From a virus, in the IMG/VR virus record IMGVR_UViG_3300028844_001869, positions 1 to 21,908 of that record: a stretch of DNA of 21,908 nt; one strand, written 5' to 3'. Below, one piece after another: positions 1 to 8,289 of this stretch (position 1 is its first letter; each line of letters begins with the position of its first letter). A program made the translations under genes and the position numbers. Below the pieces are notes generated by a model. It was not told the DNA's origin. It searched no databases and saw only the letters and a list, made by a program, of their open reading frames with translations.

Positions 1-1815
1 GCCGTACAGCGCCCAAAGTTCAGTTTCTACGCCGCCAATAACTCCATCCACTGTAATTCGTGATGTCCCGTTGGAATCAAGTTTTAAGCGGTGCTGGTAG
101 CCATAAGTGCCGACGTTAGTAGTCGCACCGGTGTAGCTTGTAGTTGCCGCAATCATGTACGGTGCATTTTGGTTAGGAGCGTAGGAGACAACCTCTGCTA
201 CAACTTCATCGCTGGTCGTAAGACTGCCAGTAACATCTACGCCGCCGCTTGTGGTGTTTAGCTTTTCTGCGCCGTAATAGTACATCTTGGCTTCGCCGGT
301 AGAGCCATCAGCAGCGAAGTAATTTGCAATACCGCCAGACCCGTCGTCAGACTGGATATAGACGTCTTTATCGTTCGCTATATTAGTTAGATACAAATTT
401 CCGGTAGCAGCGGTAACGTTGCCATTAGTCCCGTTAAATTTAATGAGCAGGTCGTTGTTATCACCAAAACGCAGCTCATTGTCGTCGCCAAGTGAGACAT
501 GCGAGGTAGAAGTTAACCCAGCAAAAGTAGGATCATCAGTTGTAGCAACGCCCTGATTAAGAGCCTTAACAGAAGCTATAGAAGTTAGCTCGCTGTCCAT
601 TAGCGCTCCAGCAGAAGTAACGTTTGCTGTATCAGTTACGTCAGCTCCTACTTCTATGCCGTCTAGCTTTGTGCCGTCTGCCGCTACATCTCGACCATCA
701 ACGGTGCCTGTAACGGTTACTGAGCCAAATGTAGGGCTGTCGTTAGGCTGTACTGCGCTATCTGCTAAAGCGCCTTGAGCGGCAGTGGCATAGTCTGAAC
801 TATCAAACGCTTTAACTTGAGCGAGGTTTGTTACCTCACTATCCATCAAAGCACCAGCAGCGGTCACGTTTGTTGTGTCGGTTACATCAGCATTAGCTTC
901 AATACCGTCTAGCTTTGTGCCGTCTGTTGCTACATCTCGACCATCAACAGTACCTGTAACAGTTACTGAGCCAAATACAGGGCTGTCGTTAGGCTGTACT
1001 GCGCTATCTGCTAAAGTGCCTTGAGAAGCGGTAGCATAGTCTGAACTATCAAACGCTTTAACTTGAGCGAGGTTTGTTATCTCGCTGTCCATTAGCGCAC
1101 CAGCAGCAGTGACGTTTGTCGTGTCTGTTACGTCTGCATTAGATTCAATAGTATCAAGTTTCGAACCGTCAGCTGCTACATCTCGACCATCAAATGTACT
1201 GTTCGTTGAGATTGCACCTGTCATAGCGCCACCAGATGTCATTAAAGCTCCAGCAGCGGTCACGTTTTCTGTATCAGTTACGTCTGCGCTTGCTTCAATA
1301 CCGTCTAGCTTTGTGCCGTCAACGGCAACATCGCGACCATCAACTTCGCCGTCTTTTAACAATACGCCGTCAATAGTAACGCCGCCGTCTGCTGTGGTTT
1401 CGTCAATATTATCGACTGTTATTTTCTGGCTGGCGTCTATAATAATGTCATTTGCGCCAGATGTGTTTCCATTGTCTAAAATTTCTGACAACTCATTTAC
1501 AGATTCAACCTGACCATCCACGTAGGATTTGATTGATTGCTGAGTTGCCAACGCTGTGGCGCTATCGGAGACCAAATCATCTTCATCAAGGATGGCTGTG
1601 ACAGTCGTGCTTGCCGCAATCGTCAGGTCTGTATTAGCTGCCAGATTAGTTGCTGTAACCGCCACTGGATCGTTTGCGCCAATTATTGCGCCGTCGATTG
1701 AGCCGCCATTTACATCAATGGCAGTGATTGGAGCCGTGCCGTCAACCTTTTCGATGGCCTCGTTAATCTTGGTGCGGATAGAGAGACCGCCTTCGCCATT
1801 GTTAAAAGTCGCCAT
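1..1815 (-). CDS. Repeat-rich tail fibre protein, C-terminus beyond left edge
   Basis: I translated this frame by hand: it is open from the ATG at 1815 to base 1 (605 codons, no stop), so the gene continues outside the window. The start has a good ribosome site (GGGGAG, overlapping the stop region of the previous gene). It begins MATFNNGEGG, and near residue 85 carries LATQQSIKSYVD, a motif I know from many phage fibre proteins. The middle holds four copies of a module beginning DGRDVA-DG-KLD-IE and running through ADVTDT-NVT-AGALM; the last three are spaced exactly 82 residues apart. The composition is rich in G, T, D, A and N with few aromatics, as expected of a trimeric beta-structured fibre shaft. 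The C-terminal visible part (LRFGDNNDLLIKF) looks like a fibre tip-proximal domain. The likely role is host recognition or a side fibre at the tail end. The class is firm; the receptor and the end of the protein are unknown. Confidence 0.85.
   Translation of the reverse strand, partial: MATFNNGEGGLSIRTKINEAIEKVDGTAPITAIDVNGGSIDGAIIGANDPVAVTATNLAANTDLTIAASTTVTAILDEDDLVSDSATALATQQSIKSYVDGQVESVNELSEILDNGNTSGANDIIIDASQKITVDNIDETTADGGVTIDGVLLKDGEVDGRDVAVDGTKLDGIEASADVTDTENVTAAGALMTSGGAMTGAISTNSTFDGRDVAADGSKLDTIESNADVTDTTNVTAAGALMDSEITNLAQVKAFDSSDYATASQGTLADSAVQPNDSPVFGSVTVTGTVDGRDVATDGTKLDGIEANADVTDTTNVTAAGALMDSEVTNLAQVKAFDSSDYATAAQGALADSAVQPNDSPTFGSVTVTGTVDGRDVAADGTKLDGIEVGADVTDTANVTSAGALMDSELTSIASVKALNQGVATTDDPTFAGLTSTSHVSLGDDNELRFGDNNDLLIKFNGTNGNVTAATGNLYLTNIANDKDVYIQSDDGSGGIANYFAADGSTGEAKMYYYGAEKLNTTSGGVDVTGSLTTSDEVVAEVVSYAPNQNAPYMIAATTSYTGATTNVGTYGYQHRLKLDSNGTSRITVDGVIGGVETELWALYG
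661..1152 (-). repeat. Two tandem 246-bp direct repeats inside the fibre gene
   Basis: Copies at 661-906 and 907-1152 are nearly identical, each starting with GTCTAGCTTTGTGCCGTCT on the plus strand. A diverged third copy begins at about 1153, and a further partial copy of its first part lies near 1303-1340. The core ATCTCGACCATC recurs at 688, 934 and 1180, exactly 246 bp apart, with a related site at 1330 (150 bp further). The unit is in frame and encodes 82 residues, so copy number can change without breaking the reading frame. Confidence 0.9.
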
Positions 1816-1818
1816 GTT

Positions 1819-2316
1819 TTATCTCCCCAGCAGGATGATTGCGCCGTAACCAACAGCAGTGCCAGTGCCGGTCAGGGTTGTATTAAATCTAAGGTTCACA
1901 AACTGTGATGACCCACCCGTCTCATACAGAAAACAGAACGACTGTGATCCTGTGCTGCCGAAGCTAACATTCACAAGATTCACAGGGGCTGAGACACGAT
2001 TGGAAAACACTCTAGCCGTGATCGTGTCAGAGACGGCGGTGCAATCAATAACGCCGCACATCAGCGCGTAGTTGCTGTCTGCTAAGTTCGCATCCACGCC
2101 GGTGTTCATGGTGCATAGGGTGGTGGTGGTGTTTGTGGTATGAGTTGCGGAGCCAGTCACGATGGATAGCCCAAGCGCTCTGCTGACAATGTTCGGCGCA
2201 GTGTCGTCGCCCTGCTGGATGGCCAGCGTGTTGTCTCGCAAAGCAGTCATAAGAGACTGCGTGATAGGGCTGTCTTGGTCTATTGACCCATCTGCGATAG
2301 TTGAAAAAGTCGCCAT
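1819..2316 (-). CDS. Small virion or tail-end protein of unknown role
   Basis: This is a 165-residue protein lying between the tail tip gene (3 bases upstream) and the fibre gene (3 bases downstream), so it belongs to the tail operon. Its N-terminus shares MATF with the fibre protein that follows. Residues about 14-45 (DQDSPITQSLMTALRDN, then a Q/G/D-rich AP segment) resemble an N-terminal motif I have seen in many phage tail-end proteins of the type SP-IT--LM-A-RDN. The rest is Ser, Thr, Gly and Asn rich with alternating hydrophobic residues, consistent with a beta-sandwich such as a fibre-associated or carbohydrate-binding domain. There is no signal peptide or membrane segment. A structural role is inferred from position and composition; the exact function is not recognised. 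Confidence 0.75.
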   Translation of the reverse strand: MATFSTIADGSIDQDSPITQSLMTALRDNTLAIQQGDDTAPNIVSRALGLSIVTGSATHTTNTTTTLCTMNTGVDANLADSNYALMCGVIDCTAVSDTITARVFSNRVSAPVNLVNVSFGSTGSQSFCFLYETGGSSQFVNLRFNTTLTGTGTAVGYGAIILLGR

Positions 2317-2319
2317 GTC

Positions 2320-4128
2320 TTATCCGATCTTTGCGCTTGTGCTGCCGTCGCTCAGCAAGCCACTGTTATTGCCAATATACGCTGATTTAAACGGCACGTC
2401 ATTGGGGTCGTAGTCTCCACTGCCGTTCGCCAGGATGAAGAAGATGCGCCCATATAGGCCAGTGTCCTCGCACATATACTGCACGATCTCGTTCGCCACC
2501 TTCTCCTCGCGCGCCAGAACGGTCCACGGTCGCAAGCGACGCTCTCCAAATTCATCTACGTCTAGGTAGTGGTCCACGTAGAACGTATCCCCGATCTGAT
2601 AGTCACCATCCTTAATGTCTACTCTGAACGTGGCTTCGGTTGGCGTATCGACATACTTGTTTGACAGCTTAGTTGCTGTCGCTTGGGCGATGATGCTCTG
2701 CGTCGTCCAAGCACCCTTGATCGTGCGGATCGACGAACTGCCGTATAGTTCATCCGTCTCGCTTTCCAGATCAGCAATGACATACAGATTCTCGTAATTT
2801 TTAACGCTCTCCTCGTCCTCGGTTGGGTTCTCAAGCGTGTAATAAAACCAGACTTGCGATGCTCTTTCGCGCGGCTTGTCCTTGAGGGAGAAGGTGCCGC
2901 TAATAATGTTGTTGGTATCAGCGAGCGTATCAGGCGGGGAATCAAAGCCTCGAATGGTCTTTAGCTTAACCCGCTGCTCTGTTTCCTCCCACCAGATGTA
3001 GAAAGAAAATTGCTCCGACATCTCAGATATTAGCTTCGCAATGCTGAACGGCTCGGTGAGCAGCCGCGTGGCTCTGGTAAAGCCTAGATAGTCTCTGACT
3101 TCATTGGCGCTTGGCTGTCCTGCTACGAAGTCAGCCATGAAGTCTGATGGTATGCCTCCCCGCGTCTGTAGAAGGTCAACCAGAACCGTGCTGACGTCTG
3201 CGTCAGTATAGCGAATACACTGCTGCACGGACGCATCGAAGCCATGAGAATTAGCCTGAGTGTTATCTGTACCGCGAACGATGCCGGAGAAGGTCACGCC
3301 ATTGCTGGTCGTTGCACGGCTGGTATACGTCATCACCTCATCGCCAATGCGTAGACTGCCGCTGGCGTCATAGTCCGCAAGAACAGCGTTCGCCACCTCA
3401 AAGCTAGTGTCGGCATCTGTGATGTCTGCAAACAGGACACCCGGCGAGGCCACAGGAGCCTGCGCCTGCCGCTCTTCGATGCGCGCCAGAACGTCTTTGC
3501 ACTTTAGAGTGATGTCGCCTGCGCTGTTTTGATTGCTGACGCTGTCCACGAAGTACATTCGCACAGACATCTCTGACAGGTCTTGCCCGGCGTATCCCTC
3601 ATACACCTTGACCTGCATGTTGGTGCGGTATTTGTTCCGCACCAACCAGCGCGACCAGAACGAGCCACGATCCTTTGACAGAGGGTCCCAGCTTCTGCCG
3701 CTGACGTACGGGTCAACGAGCCTATCTGTATGCTGGAAGTCTTTGAAGCGAATGGTGCAGAGCGCGCGATTGCCTAGCCCCTTGCTGTCCTTAGAAGCCC
3801 CAGCCAAGTTTATCTTCGTTGGGCTGGTCGATACGCTGACAAGCGCCGGGAAGATGTACTCCGGCATGGTGCTGTTCACCGGGTCAAAGTCAGGCTGGCG
3901 CGCGCCTTCTTGCAAGATAGGCAGGAACTGCGCCTTCGTGAAATACAGGCTGAGAGGCGTTCCCAGCGCGAAGTTTGCTGTGTCTTGGCAGGTGGCGCGG
4001 GTGTTGTAGCACTGCGTGTCAGCGGTGCCTGATGCCGTGCAGGGAGACACGCCGAACTGGTTTTCACACAGCGGCTGTAAAATCTCGACAATCTGAATCG
4101 GCTCACGGCCTGCTGGGTAATCAGTCAT
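2320..4128 (-). CDS. Tail tip / hub protein with N-terminal cysteine cluster
   Basis: This 602-residue protein follows the distal tail gene with an 8-base overlap, which is where siphophages keep the tail hub or tip. Residues 21-47 contain four cysteines (C21, C30, C40, C47) in a segment including QCYNTRATCQD. Lambda tail tip protein L binds an iron-sulfur cluster through a four-Cys set, and tail tip proteins of related siphophages carry similar clusters; that comparison is by pattern only. The next ~150 residues (FKDFQHTDRLVDPYVSGR) resemble hub beta-domains. Around residues 230-300 there is a likely inserted beta-domain (RIGDEVMTYTSR, FSGIVRGTDNTQA). Residues 320-600 contain alternating strands typical of large hub proteins and end in a flexible Gly/Ser tail. 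The start is translationally coupled and has no strong ribosome site of its own. The tail tip assignment is good; the metal or cluster binding is inferred. Confidence 0.75.
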   Translation of the reverse strand: MTDYPAGREPIQIVEILQPLCENQFGVSPCTASGTADTQCYNTRATCQDTANFALGTPLSLYFTKAQFLPILQEGARQPDFDPVNSTMPEYIFPALVSVSTSPTKINLAGASKDSKGLGNRALCTIRFKDFQHTDRLVDPYVSGRSWDPLSKDRGSFWSRWLVRNKYRTNMQVKVYEGYAGQDLSEMSVRMYFVDSVSNQNSAGDITLKCKDVLARIEERQAQAPVASPGVLFADITDADTSFEVANAVLADYDASGSLRIGDEVMTYTSRATTSNGVTFSGIVRGTDNTQANSHGFDASVQQCIRYTDADVSTVLVDLLQTRGGIPSDFMADFVAGQPSANEVRDYLGFTRATRLLTEPFSIAKLISEMSEQFSFYIWWEETEQRVKLKTIRGFDSPPDTLADTNNIISGTFSLKDKPRERASQVWFYYTLENPTEDEESVKNYENLYVIADLESETDELYGSSSIRTIKGAWTTQSIIAQATATKLSNKYVDTPTEATFRVDIKDGDYQIGDTFYVDHYLDVDEFGERRLRPWTVLAREEKVANEIVQYMCEDTGLYGRIFFILANGSGDYDPNDVPFKSAYIGNNSGLLSDGSTSAKIG

Positions 4129-4924
4129 AGGCGCGTGCTCTGACGCTCATAGAGACGCTCATCAGGTCTCTGATGCCCATGTTCTGCGGGATAGGAACCT
4201 CATCAAGCTGCGCATACGCCACGTCGCCAAACGTCGTCGGACGCCATGCTATGAAGAACGGTTGAGCTTCAGTAGCAAGCTGGAAGTTGGGCCAGTTCGC
4301 TCGCACCCAAGTCGATCCAAGGTGCTGCCAAGCATATTGAGTTTGCAGATATGAGCGCTGCTTAGCCCTGCCCAAAAACTCGCCTGTCTCGCTGTAGTTG
4401 CTGCGCAGGATCGTCTGTCGCGCCATAGGGACAGGAGCATGGCCGCCATACAGCGGACGCTCCATTTGCATCGCTCTGCCGAACTTGATGACGCCTATTT
4501 CGGGGGCGGTGCCGCCTGTGATGGCGATGCGCCAGCGTTGGCGTGTCTGAGGCTCAAAAATGAACATGATCGGTTCATCAGATGAGATAGGCGTGACAGG
4601 AGAGATGCTTGCCCACGCTGACCCGTTCCAATACTGCACCAGAGCGCTGTTTCCATTAGTCCCCATCGTATGAGCGGCGATAGCAGCATAGTCACACTCG
4701 ACCGCACTGCCGTGATCATACTCCCACGTAGCCGCTACGCTGGATGGCTTCCATCGCTCATACGTCAATGTGTTTAGAGGCGCGTCAGCGAAGAAGCCAG
4801 TGGCAGTGCTTGACCCGACTGCCGTGCCACCATCCAACCAGTTGAGCGTGTGGCCGATGCGAGCGTGCGTTAAAGGATAATCACCGGATGGCAGGGAATA
4901 GCCACTTTCAAGAATGACGGTCAT
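4121..4924 (-). CDS. Distal tail structural protein
   Basis: This 267-residue protein sits directly after the tape measure gene, sharing ATGA with its stop codon, and has a GAGG ribosome site 5 bases before the ATG. In siphophages this position holds the distal tail protein that joins the tail tube to the tip. The sequence is rich in aromatics and beta-strands, e.g. ALVQYWNGSAWASISPV followed by a phrase on RWRIAITGG, a pattern seen in galactose-binding-like beta-sandwich domains. The C-terminal half (FFIAWRPTTFGDVAYAQL) looks like a second beta domain, as in tail proteins that contact the tube. No catalytic motif is visible. The role is inferred from position and fold-like features; a receptor-binding function is possible but not shown. 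Confidence 0.7.
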   Translation of the reverse strand: MTVILESGYSLPSGDYPLTHARIGHTLNWLDGGTAVGSSTATGFFADAPLNTLTYERWKPSSVAATWEYDHGSAVECDYAAIAAHTMGTNGNSALVQYWNGSAWASISPVTPISSDEPIMFIFEPQTRQRWRIAITGGTAPEIGVIKFGRAMQMERPLYGGHAPVPMARQTILRSNYSETGEFLGRAKQRSYLQTQYAWQHLGSTWVRANWPNFQLATEAQPFFIAWRPTTFGDVAYAQLDEVPIPQNMGIRDLMSVSMSVRARAYD

Positions 4925-6837
4925 GCAAGCCTCACCACAGCGCCGTCTTCGACAGCTTCGTTAATCTGGTTGATAAGCCCGACCACTTGGTCACGGCTAA
5001 ACATGTCACCACCAGCCAAGGAGATAGCCACGTTGCGCGAGACTGGCGCAGGTGCTGTTTCCCCACCAGATGTTGCGGCTCCACCTCCACCTCGGCCCCC
5101 ACCAGAGCCCGCGCCTCTGATTGCATTGACCATCTGAAGGCCAGCCCCAAGAACTGCAACTGCCTTTGGTATCCTCGCCCACCAAGGCAAAGTAGGATCA
5201 GCCAAGACGGCATTATATGCGCGATATGCGTTGATTAACGCTTCCGTAGCGCCGAATACCTTGGCTATGCCAATCATCTTCTTGCCGCTTGATTGCATCA
5301 CGCCAGCAATCGCGCCGAACGTGCCTGCAACTGTAGCTAGGCGAAAGTCTTCAGCTTTCTGAGTTATTTTGTTGCGCTCGTTTTGATAGCTTTCCTCTAG
5401 CAAAAGAAGCTGTTCCTTGTGCTCTTGTTCTTTCAAAATCCCTTGGGCGAAAGCCTCGTCGAGTATCGCTTGCCGAGTTGCCAGCTTCTCCTGAAGAATT
5501 TCCATCTCAGTCGAAGTTTCTTTGAATAGGGCTTGCTTCAATGTGTCTAATCGCCTTTGAAGCTGTTCTTTCTGTCGATTGGCCTCAGAATTAGGGTCGT
5601 CAGAATCGTCACCGCCAAACATGCCGCGAATATCGAAGCCCCCACCGACATCTTCAGAAAGCAGGTCGCGTAGCCTTTGCAAAGCCACTCTCGGAGCGTC
5701 AACTGCCCCTTGTAGAATTCGTAGCTGACCTTCTAAATCTTCTAATTCTTGTGTGTATTCTCTGACGCCCTCTGCCCCTCTGAGAGCACGAGGAAGAGCG
5801 GTGGTAAGGCCTCTAGTGATAGCAGCGCCGATGTCGGGAAGCTGAAAGCCTTCGCCCATTGCTGCTGACCAAATTGCGCCAAAGACCTCAAGGCCAACTT
5901 CTTTAATCGCGTTGAAAGTTCGAATGATAATTTCTGCGCCAGTGACGACAGCGTCTGGTACAAATTCTTGGAAAGCGACGGCTGCATCTCGCTCAAATTC
6001 AGTGAGAGCTATTTGCAGCTTCGTGAAAACCGCTGCAACCCTCGCCCCTATCCTGCTCGTTTCTTCAGCAACGATGTCAGCTAAAAGAGAAAATGCCGCT
6101 CCTATGCCGCCCACTCGCTGAGCTAATGTTACAAACCGTTCAATGAGATAACCAACGCCAACAACCAACGCGCCGATCCCTGTGCGGATCAATGCCTTCC
6201 TCATAAATATCAGCGCGCCAGAGAGCGTCATCGTTGCGACCTTCGCAGCGACAAAACCGGCCACCAGAGGTCCGCCGAATGCAACAGCAGCGACTCCAGC
6301 TGTGATTATGACTTGATCTAAATTGTTGATCAAGAAGTTGATGCTATTAACGGCTACGTCGCCAAGCACCTTGAACGCAGACGCCATGCTGACCAACAGA
6401 GGCTGAAGGACGCCGAACGCTCCTGCTACGTCGGCCCCTCCGGCTGCTGCGTCGGCCAACACGCCACCGAGCGGAAAGCCAATGGCAACGACCGCGCCGA
6501 GAGCGGCACCAAGCAAGCCCATGCCGCCCAAAAGCTGAGGAAGCTGGGTTGCAAGCGCTCTGCTAGCACCCATTCCGCCATCGACCATGACTGCGAAGTC
6601 AGCAAGCTGGAATGAGGCGTTCCTAACGCCTCCGCTGAAACCTGTGTAGCTGTTCCTAGCACGTCTGACCTGCTTGGATGCAGCATTCATTCCGACGCCT
6701 AGGCCGCGAAGCTGGCCGCGAGTCTTCTCTGCGACGTTCCCAGTTTGACGAAGTTCTTGTTGGGCAGTATTAAGAGCCGCATCAAGTTGCTTGGCGTCGC
6801 CCGTCAGCTCAATATGTGCTCCAGTGACCTTAGTCAT
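4921..6837 (-). CDS. Tape measure protein
   Basis: At 638 residues this is the longest tail gene in the window and lies just downstream of the tail assembly chaperone pair. Its ATG overlaps the stop of the frameshifted chaperone product (6830-6832). Residues 1-75 are charged and helical, 80-260 hold several long hydrophobic segments (e.g. QLLGGMGLLGAALGAVVAIG), and 370-500 form predicted coiled coil rich in E, Q, K and L. A Gly-rich linker (GSGGGRGGGGAATSGG) precedes a small C-terminal domain. This is the classic tape measure pattern: it sets tail length, is packed inside the tube and may help DNA cross the inner membrane through its hydrophobic helices. At the usual about 0.15 nm per residue the tail would be roughly 95 nm, ignoring processing. 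No peptidase or lytic domain is evident. Confidence 0.92.
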   Translation of the reverse strand: MTKVTGAHIELTGDAKQLDAALNTAQQELRQTGNVAEKTRGQLRGLGVGMNAASKQVRRARNSYTGFSGGVRNASFQLADFAVMVDGGMGASRALATQLPQLLGGMGLLGAALGAVVAIGFPLGGVLADAAAGGADVAGAFGVLQPLLVSMASAFKVLGDVAVNSINFLINNLDQVIITAGVAAVAFGGPLVAGFVAAKVATMTLSGALIFMRKALIRTGIGALVVGVGYLIERFVTLAQRVGGIGAAFSLLADIVAEETSRIGARVAAVFTKLQIALTEFERDAAVAFQEFVPDAVVTGAEIIIRTFNAIKEVGLEVFGAIWSAAMGEGFQLPDIGAAITRGLTTALPRALRGAEGVREYTQELEDLEGQLRILQGAVDAPRVALQRLRDLLSEDVGGGFDIRGMFGGDDSDDPNSEANRQKEQLQRRLDTLKQALFKETSTEMEILQEKLATRQAILDEAFAQGILKEQEHKEQLLLLEESYQNERNKITQKAEDFRLATVAGTFGAIAGVMQSSGKKMIGIAKVFGATEALINAYRAYNAVLADPTLPWWARIPKAVAVLGAGLQMVNAIRGAGSGGGRGGGGAATSGGETAPAPVSRNVAISLAGGDMFSRDQVVGLINQINEAVEDGAVVRLA

Positions 6838-7395
6838 CGCCTTGCGCCTTCATTTTTTGAGCGTGTTGCTCTCTCGCTCTACGCCAATCTCCATTTGAGA
6901 AACCGTTTCCGCCGGGTCTCTCCTGCTTGTCATCGTGCCCCTGCTGAAGCCATTGAAACTCTTTGGCAGACATTTCCCAGAACTCGGAAGGTGCTATTTT
7001 CCACTCAAGAACGCATACTTGATATGCGACCTTGACTATTTCTTCCGAGCCTTGCGCTTTCCCACATTACTTTCCTTCCCGCCTTCGCCAAGCAATGCGA
7101 TCAGCAGCTTGCCGGTTTCAGCTTGGGCTGAGACGATCCCTTCGTCCATGAAGAGCTCGCCAATCTCATCTTCTTCCATGTCTGCGGCAATAGAAACCAT
7201 CTTCACACAAGCATCTGTGTCCAGAGCCACTTTCGGTTCGTACTCCCTACCCTCTTCATCAGCTTTGATCTGCTTCTGCACTTCTTGAGCGATGAATACC
7301 GGGTCAGCAACCTTCTCAGTGATGCCCTTCATGGTCTTCCACGAAAGGCTGCACTCGATCTCTGACCCGGCTAGTTTAAGCGTCGTTGTCCTCAT
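6830..7395 (-). CDS. Tail assembly chaperone, -1 frameshift fusion product (lambda G-T like)
   Basis: This is the long form of the chaperone. Reading starts at the ATG at 7395, stays in frame to GGA AAG at 7062-7057, slips back one base, and continues for 75 codons to TAA at 6830-6832, giving 188 residues. The extension contains LEWKIAPSEFWEMSAKEF, matching the conserved segment of the second chaperone ORF in many siphophages (FW-MS--E). The -1 frame is closed by TAA at 7067-7069 just upstream of the slippery site. It offers no ATG, GTG or TTG before the conserved motif, so independent initiation is unlikely. The extension ends inside the start of the tape measure gene. Lambda gpGT bridges tail tube subunits and the tape measure protein; the same role is inferred here. 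Confidence 0.88.
7036..7395 (-). CDS. Tail assembly chaperone, short form (lambda G like)
   Basis: This 119-residue protein is translated without frameshifting and ends in a Lys/Arg-rich tail (GKRKARKK). The first part (TTTLKLAGSEIECSLSWKT) predicts strands and then an amphipathic helix, as in chaperones adjacent to the major tail protein in siphophages and gene transfer agents. It is acidic in the middle (ADMEEDEIGELFMDEG). It starts one base into the stop codon of the major tail gene (TGATG), so the two are translationally coupled. Its role is to coat the tape measure protein during tail assembly; it should not be in the finished virion. The assignment rests mainly on position, size and the attached frameshift extension. 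Confidence 0.85.
   Translation of the reverse strand: MRTTTLKLAGSEIECSLSWKTMKGITEKVADPVFIAQEVQKQIKADEEGREYEPKVALDTDACVKMVSIAADMEEDEIGELFMDEGIVSAQAETGKLLIALLGEGGKESNVGKRKARKK
7057..7063 (-). promoter_or_regulatory. Programmed -1 ribosomal frameshift site GGGAAAG
   Basis: The heptamer G GGA AAG is in the correct phase (X XXY YYZ) within codons 111-113 of the chaperone ORF, six codons before its normal stop TAG at 7036-7038. It is identical to the slippery heptamer of the lambda G-T tail genes. Slippage leads straight into an open 75-codon extension with a conserved chaperone motif. Confidence 0.87.
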
Positions 7396-7799
7396 CAGGC
7401 AGCAGACGCAGTGTAGGTGACAGCACCGGACGACATAAAGGTAGCGGAGAACTCGACTGCGCCATCATGCTCGCCATTCAGCTCAAACGAGGAGAGGTGA
7501 TATGTGCCGGATACGTTTCCGGGGCTAGCTAGCGAAGAAGGCAGGTCAACCTTCAACACTTCGCCAGTGGTCGATGCGTTGTAGAATTCAGCAAGAAGAA
7601 CTTCGTCGGAAGAAACGCCAGACACAGTTACTTCTACATTTTTGACGCCCGGAGTTGCAAGAAGCTTGCGCCATCCGCTATCGTCGTCTGTGGTGACATC
7701 GACCATCTCGTTTGAGTTGGTCATGCCGCGAGTGCGAACGCCGACTAGGGTCGTAGAGTCCCAGTCAATCGTCAGTTCGCGTCCATTAAAGCCTGCCAT
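7395..7799 (-). CDS. Major tail tube protein
   Basis: This 134-residue protein has a strong ribosome site (AAGGAG, about 8 bases before the ATG) that is built from the last codons of the previous gene, fitting high expression. It begins MAGFNGRELTIDWDSTTLVGV and contains TNSNEMVDVTTDDDSGWRKLL, a pattern typical of TP901-1-like and gene-transfer-agent-like major tail proteins (a loop with N-x-VDVTT-D, then G-R). The C-terminal half (YHLSSFELNGEHDGAVEFSA) matches the closing beta-strands of tube subunits, which end with an S-G phrase. It would polymerise into hexameric rings around the tape measure protein. The neighbours on both sides (tail terminator, chaperones) confirm the call. Confidence 0.92.
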   Translation of the reverse strand: MAGFNGRELTIDWDSTTLVGVRTRGMTNSNEMVDVTTDDDSGWRKLLATPGVKNVEVTVSGVSSDEVLLAEFYNASTTGEVLKVDLPSSLASPGNVSGTYHLSSFELNGEHDGAVEFSATFMSSGAVTYTASAA

Positions 7800-7803
7800 T
7801 AAT

Positions 7804-8289
7804 TCACTCCTTCTGGATGGTCAGCCTAAAGTCCATAATCCCATGACGTGTTTCGCCATCTGGATCTCTTAATGCCTGACTGCTGTCGCACAGGCAATCA
7901 ACTATGTTATATCCGGCCTTGCTGAGGCTGCCACGATTCAAGATATCGTATATCTCGCCCATGATGGATTTAACCTCTTTGAAGCCTGCAGATCGACTCC
8001 AAACGTCTATGGTAATCTCCACCTCCTTGCCAAGAGTGTCGTCTGTGTCCCATGCAGTCGTGCTGTCGTCACCAATGACTGCGTATGGGAAATTCTCTCT
8101 GGGCATTCCTTCTGGAAGGTATGGCACGTCGTCATAGACTGCGGCAGAAATTGGAGACCATTCCAGCCAAAACGTATCATCATTCCAGTTGTTTGCATCG
8201 ACCCAAACAGCGCCAGCCAAAACAGGCAAAGCCAATCGCGCCGTCAGTGCGTCAAAAACAATCTCTTGGGTTGCCGTTTCAAAGCTCAT
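7804..8289 (-). CDS. Tail terminator / completion protein, DUF3168-like
   Basis: This is a 161-residue protein. The open frame extends upstream to 8367, but the likely start is the ATG at 8289. It shares ATGA with the stop of the preceding gene and has GAGG 8 bases upstream, and the extra 26 upstream residues are a shadow of the HK97-gp10 gene. The protein opens with a helix (SFETATQEIVFDALTARL), then FPYAVIGDD, strands around EVEITIDVWSRSAGFKEVK, and ends in RHGIMDFRLTIQKE. This order (P-V-IG, then a strand with VWS, then RHG and a final F+L-I strand) is the DUF3168 pattern of tail terminator proteins. They cap the growing tail tube and make the head-tail joint. Confidence 0.85.
   Translation of the reverse strand: MSFETATQEIVFDALTARLALPVLAGAVWVDANNWNDDTFWLEWSPISAAVYDDVPYLPEGMPRENFPYAVIGDDSTTAWDTDDTLGKEVEITIDVWSRSAGFKEVKSIMGEIYDILNRGSLSKAGYNIVDCLCDSSQALRDPDGETRHGIMDFRLTIQKE

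Noticed and set aside
661-1345. Possible CRISPR-like repeat array
   Set aside because: The repeats are 246 bp, in frame and coding; there are no short palindromic repeats with unique spacers.
3533-4009. 158-codon plus-strand ORF inside the tail tip gene
   Set aside because: It lies fully antisense to a well-supported tail gene; composition is that of a shadow frame.
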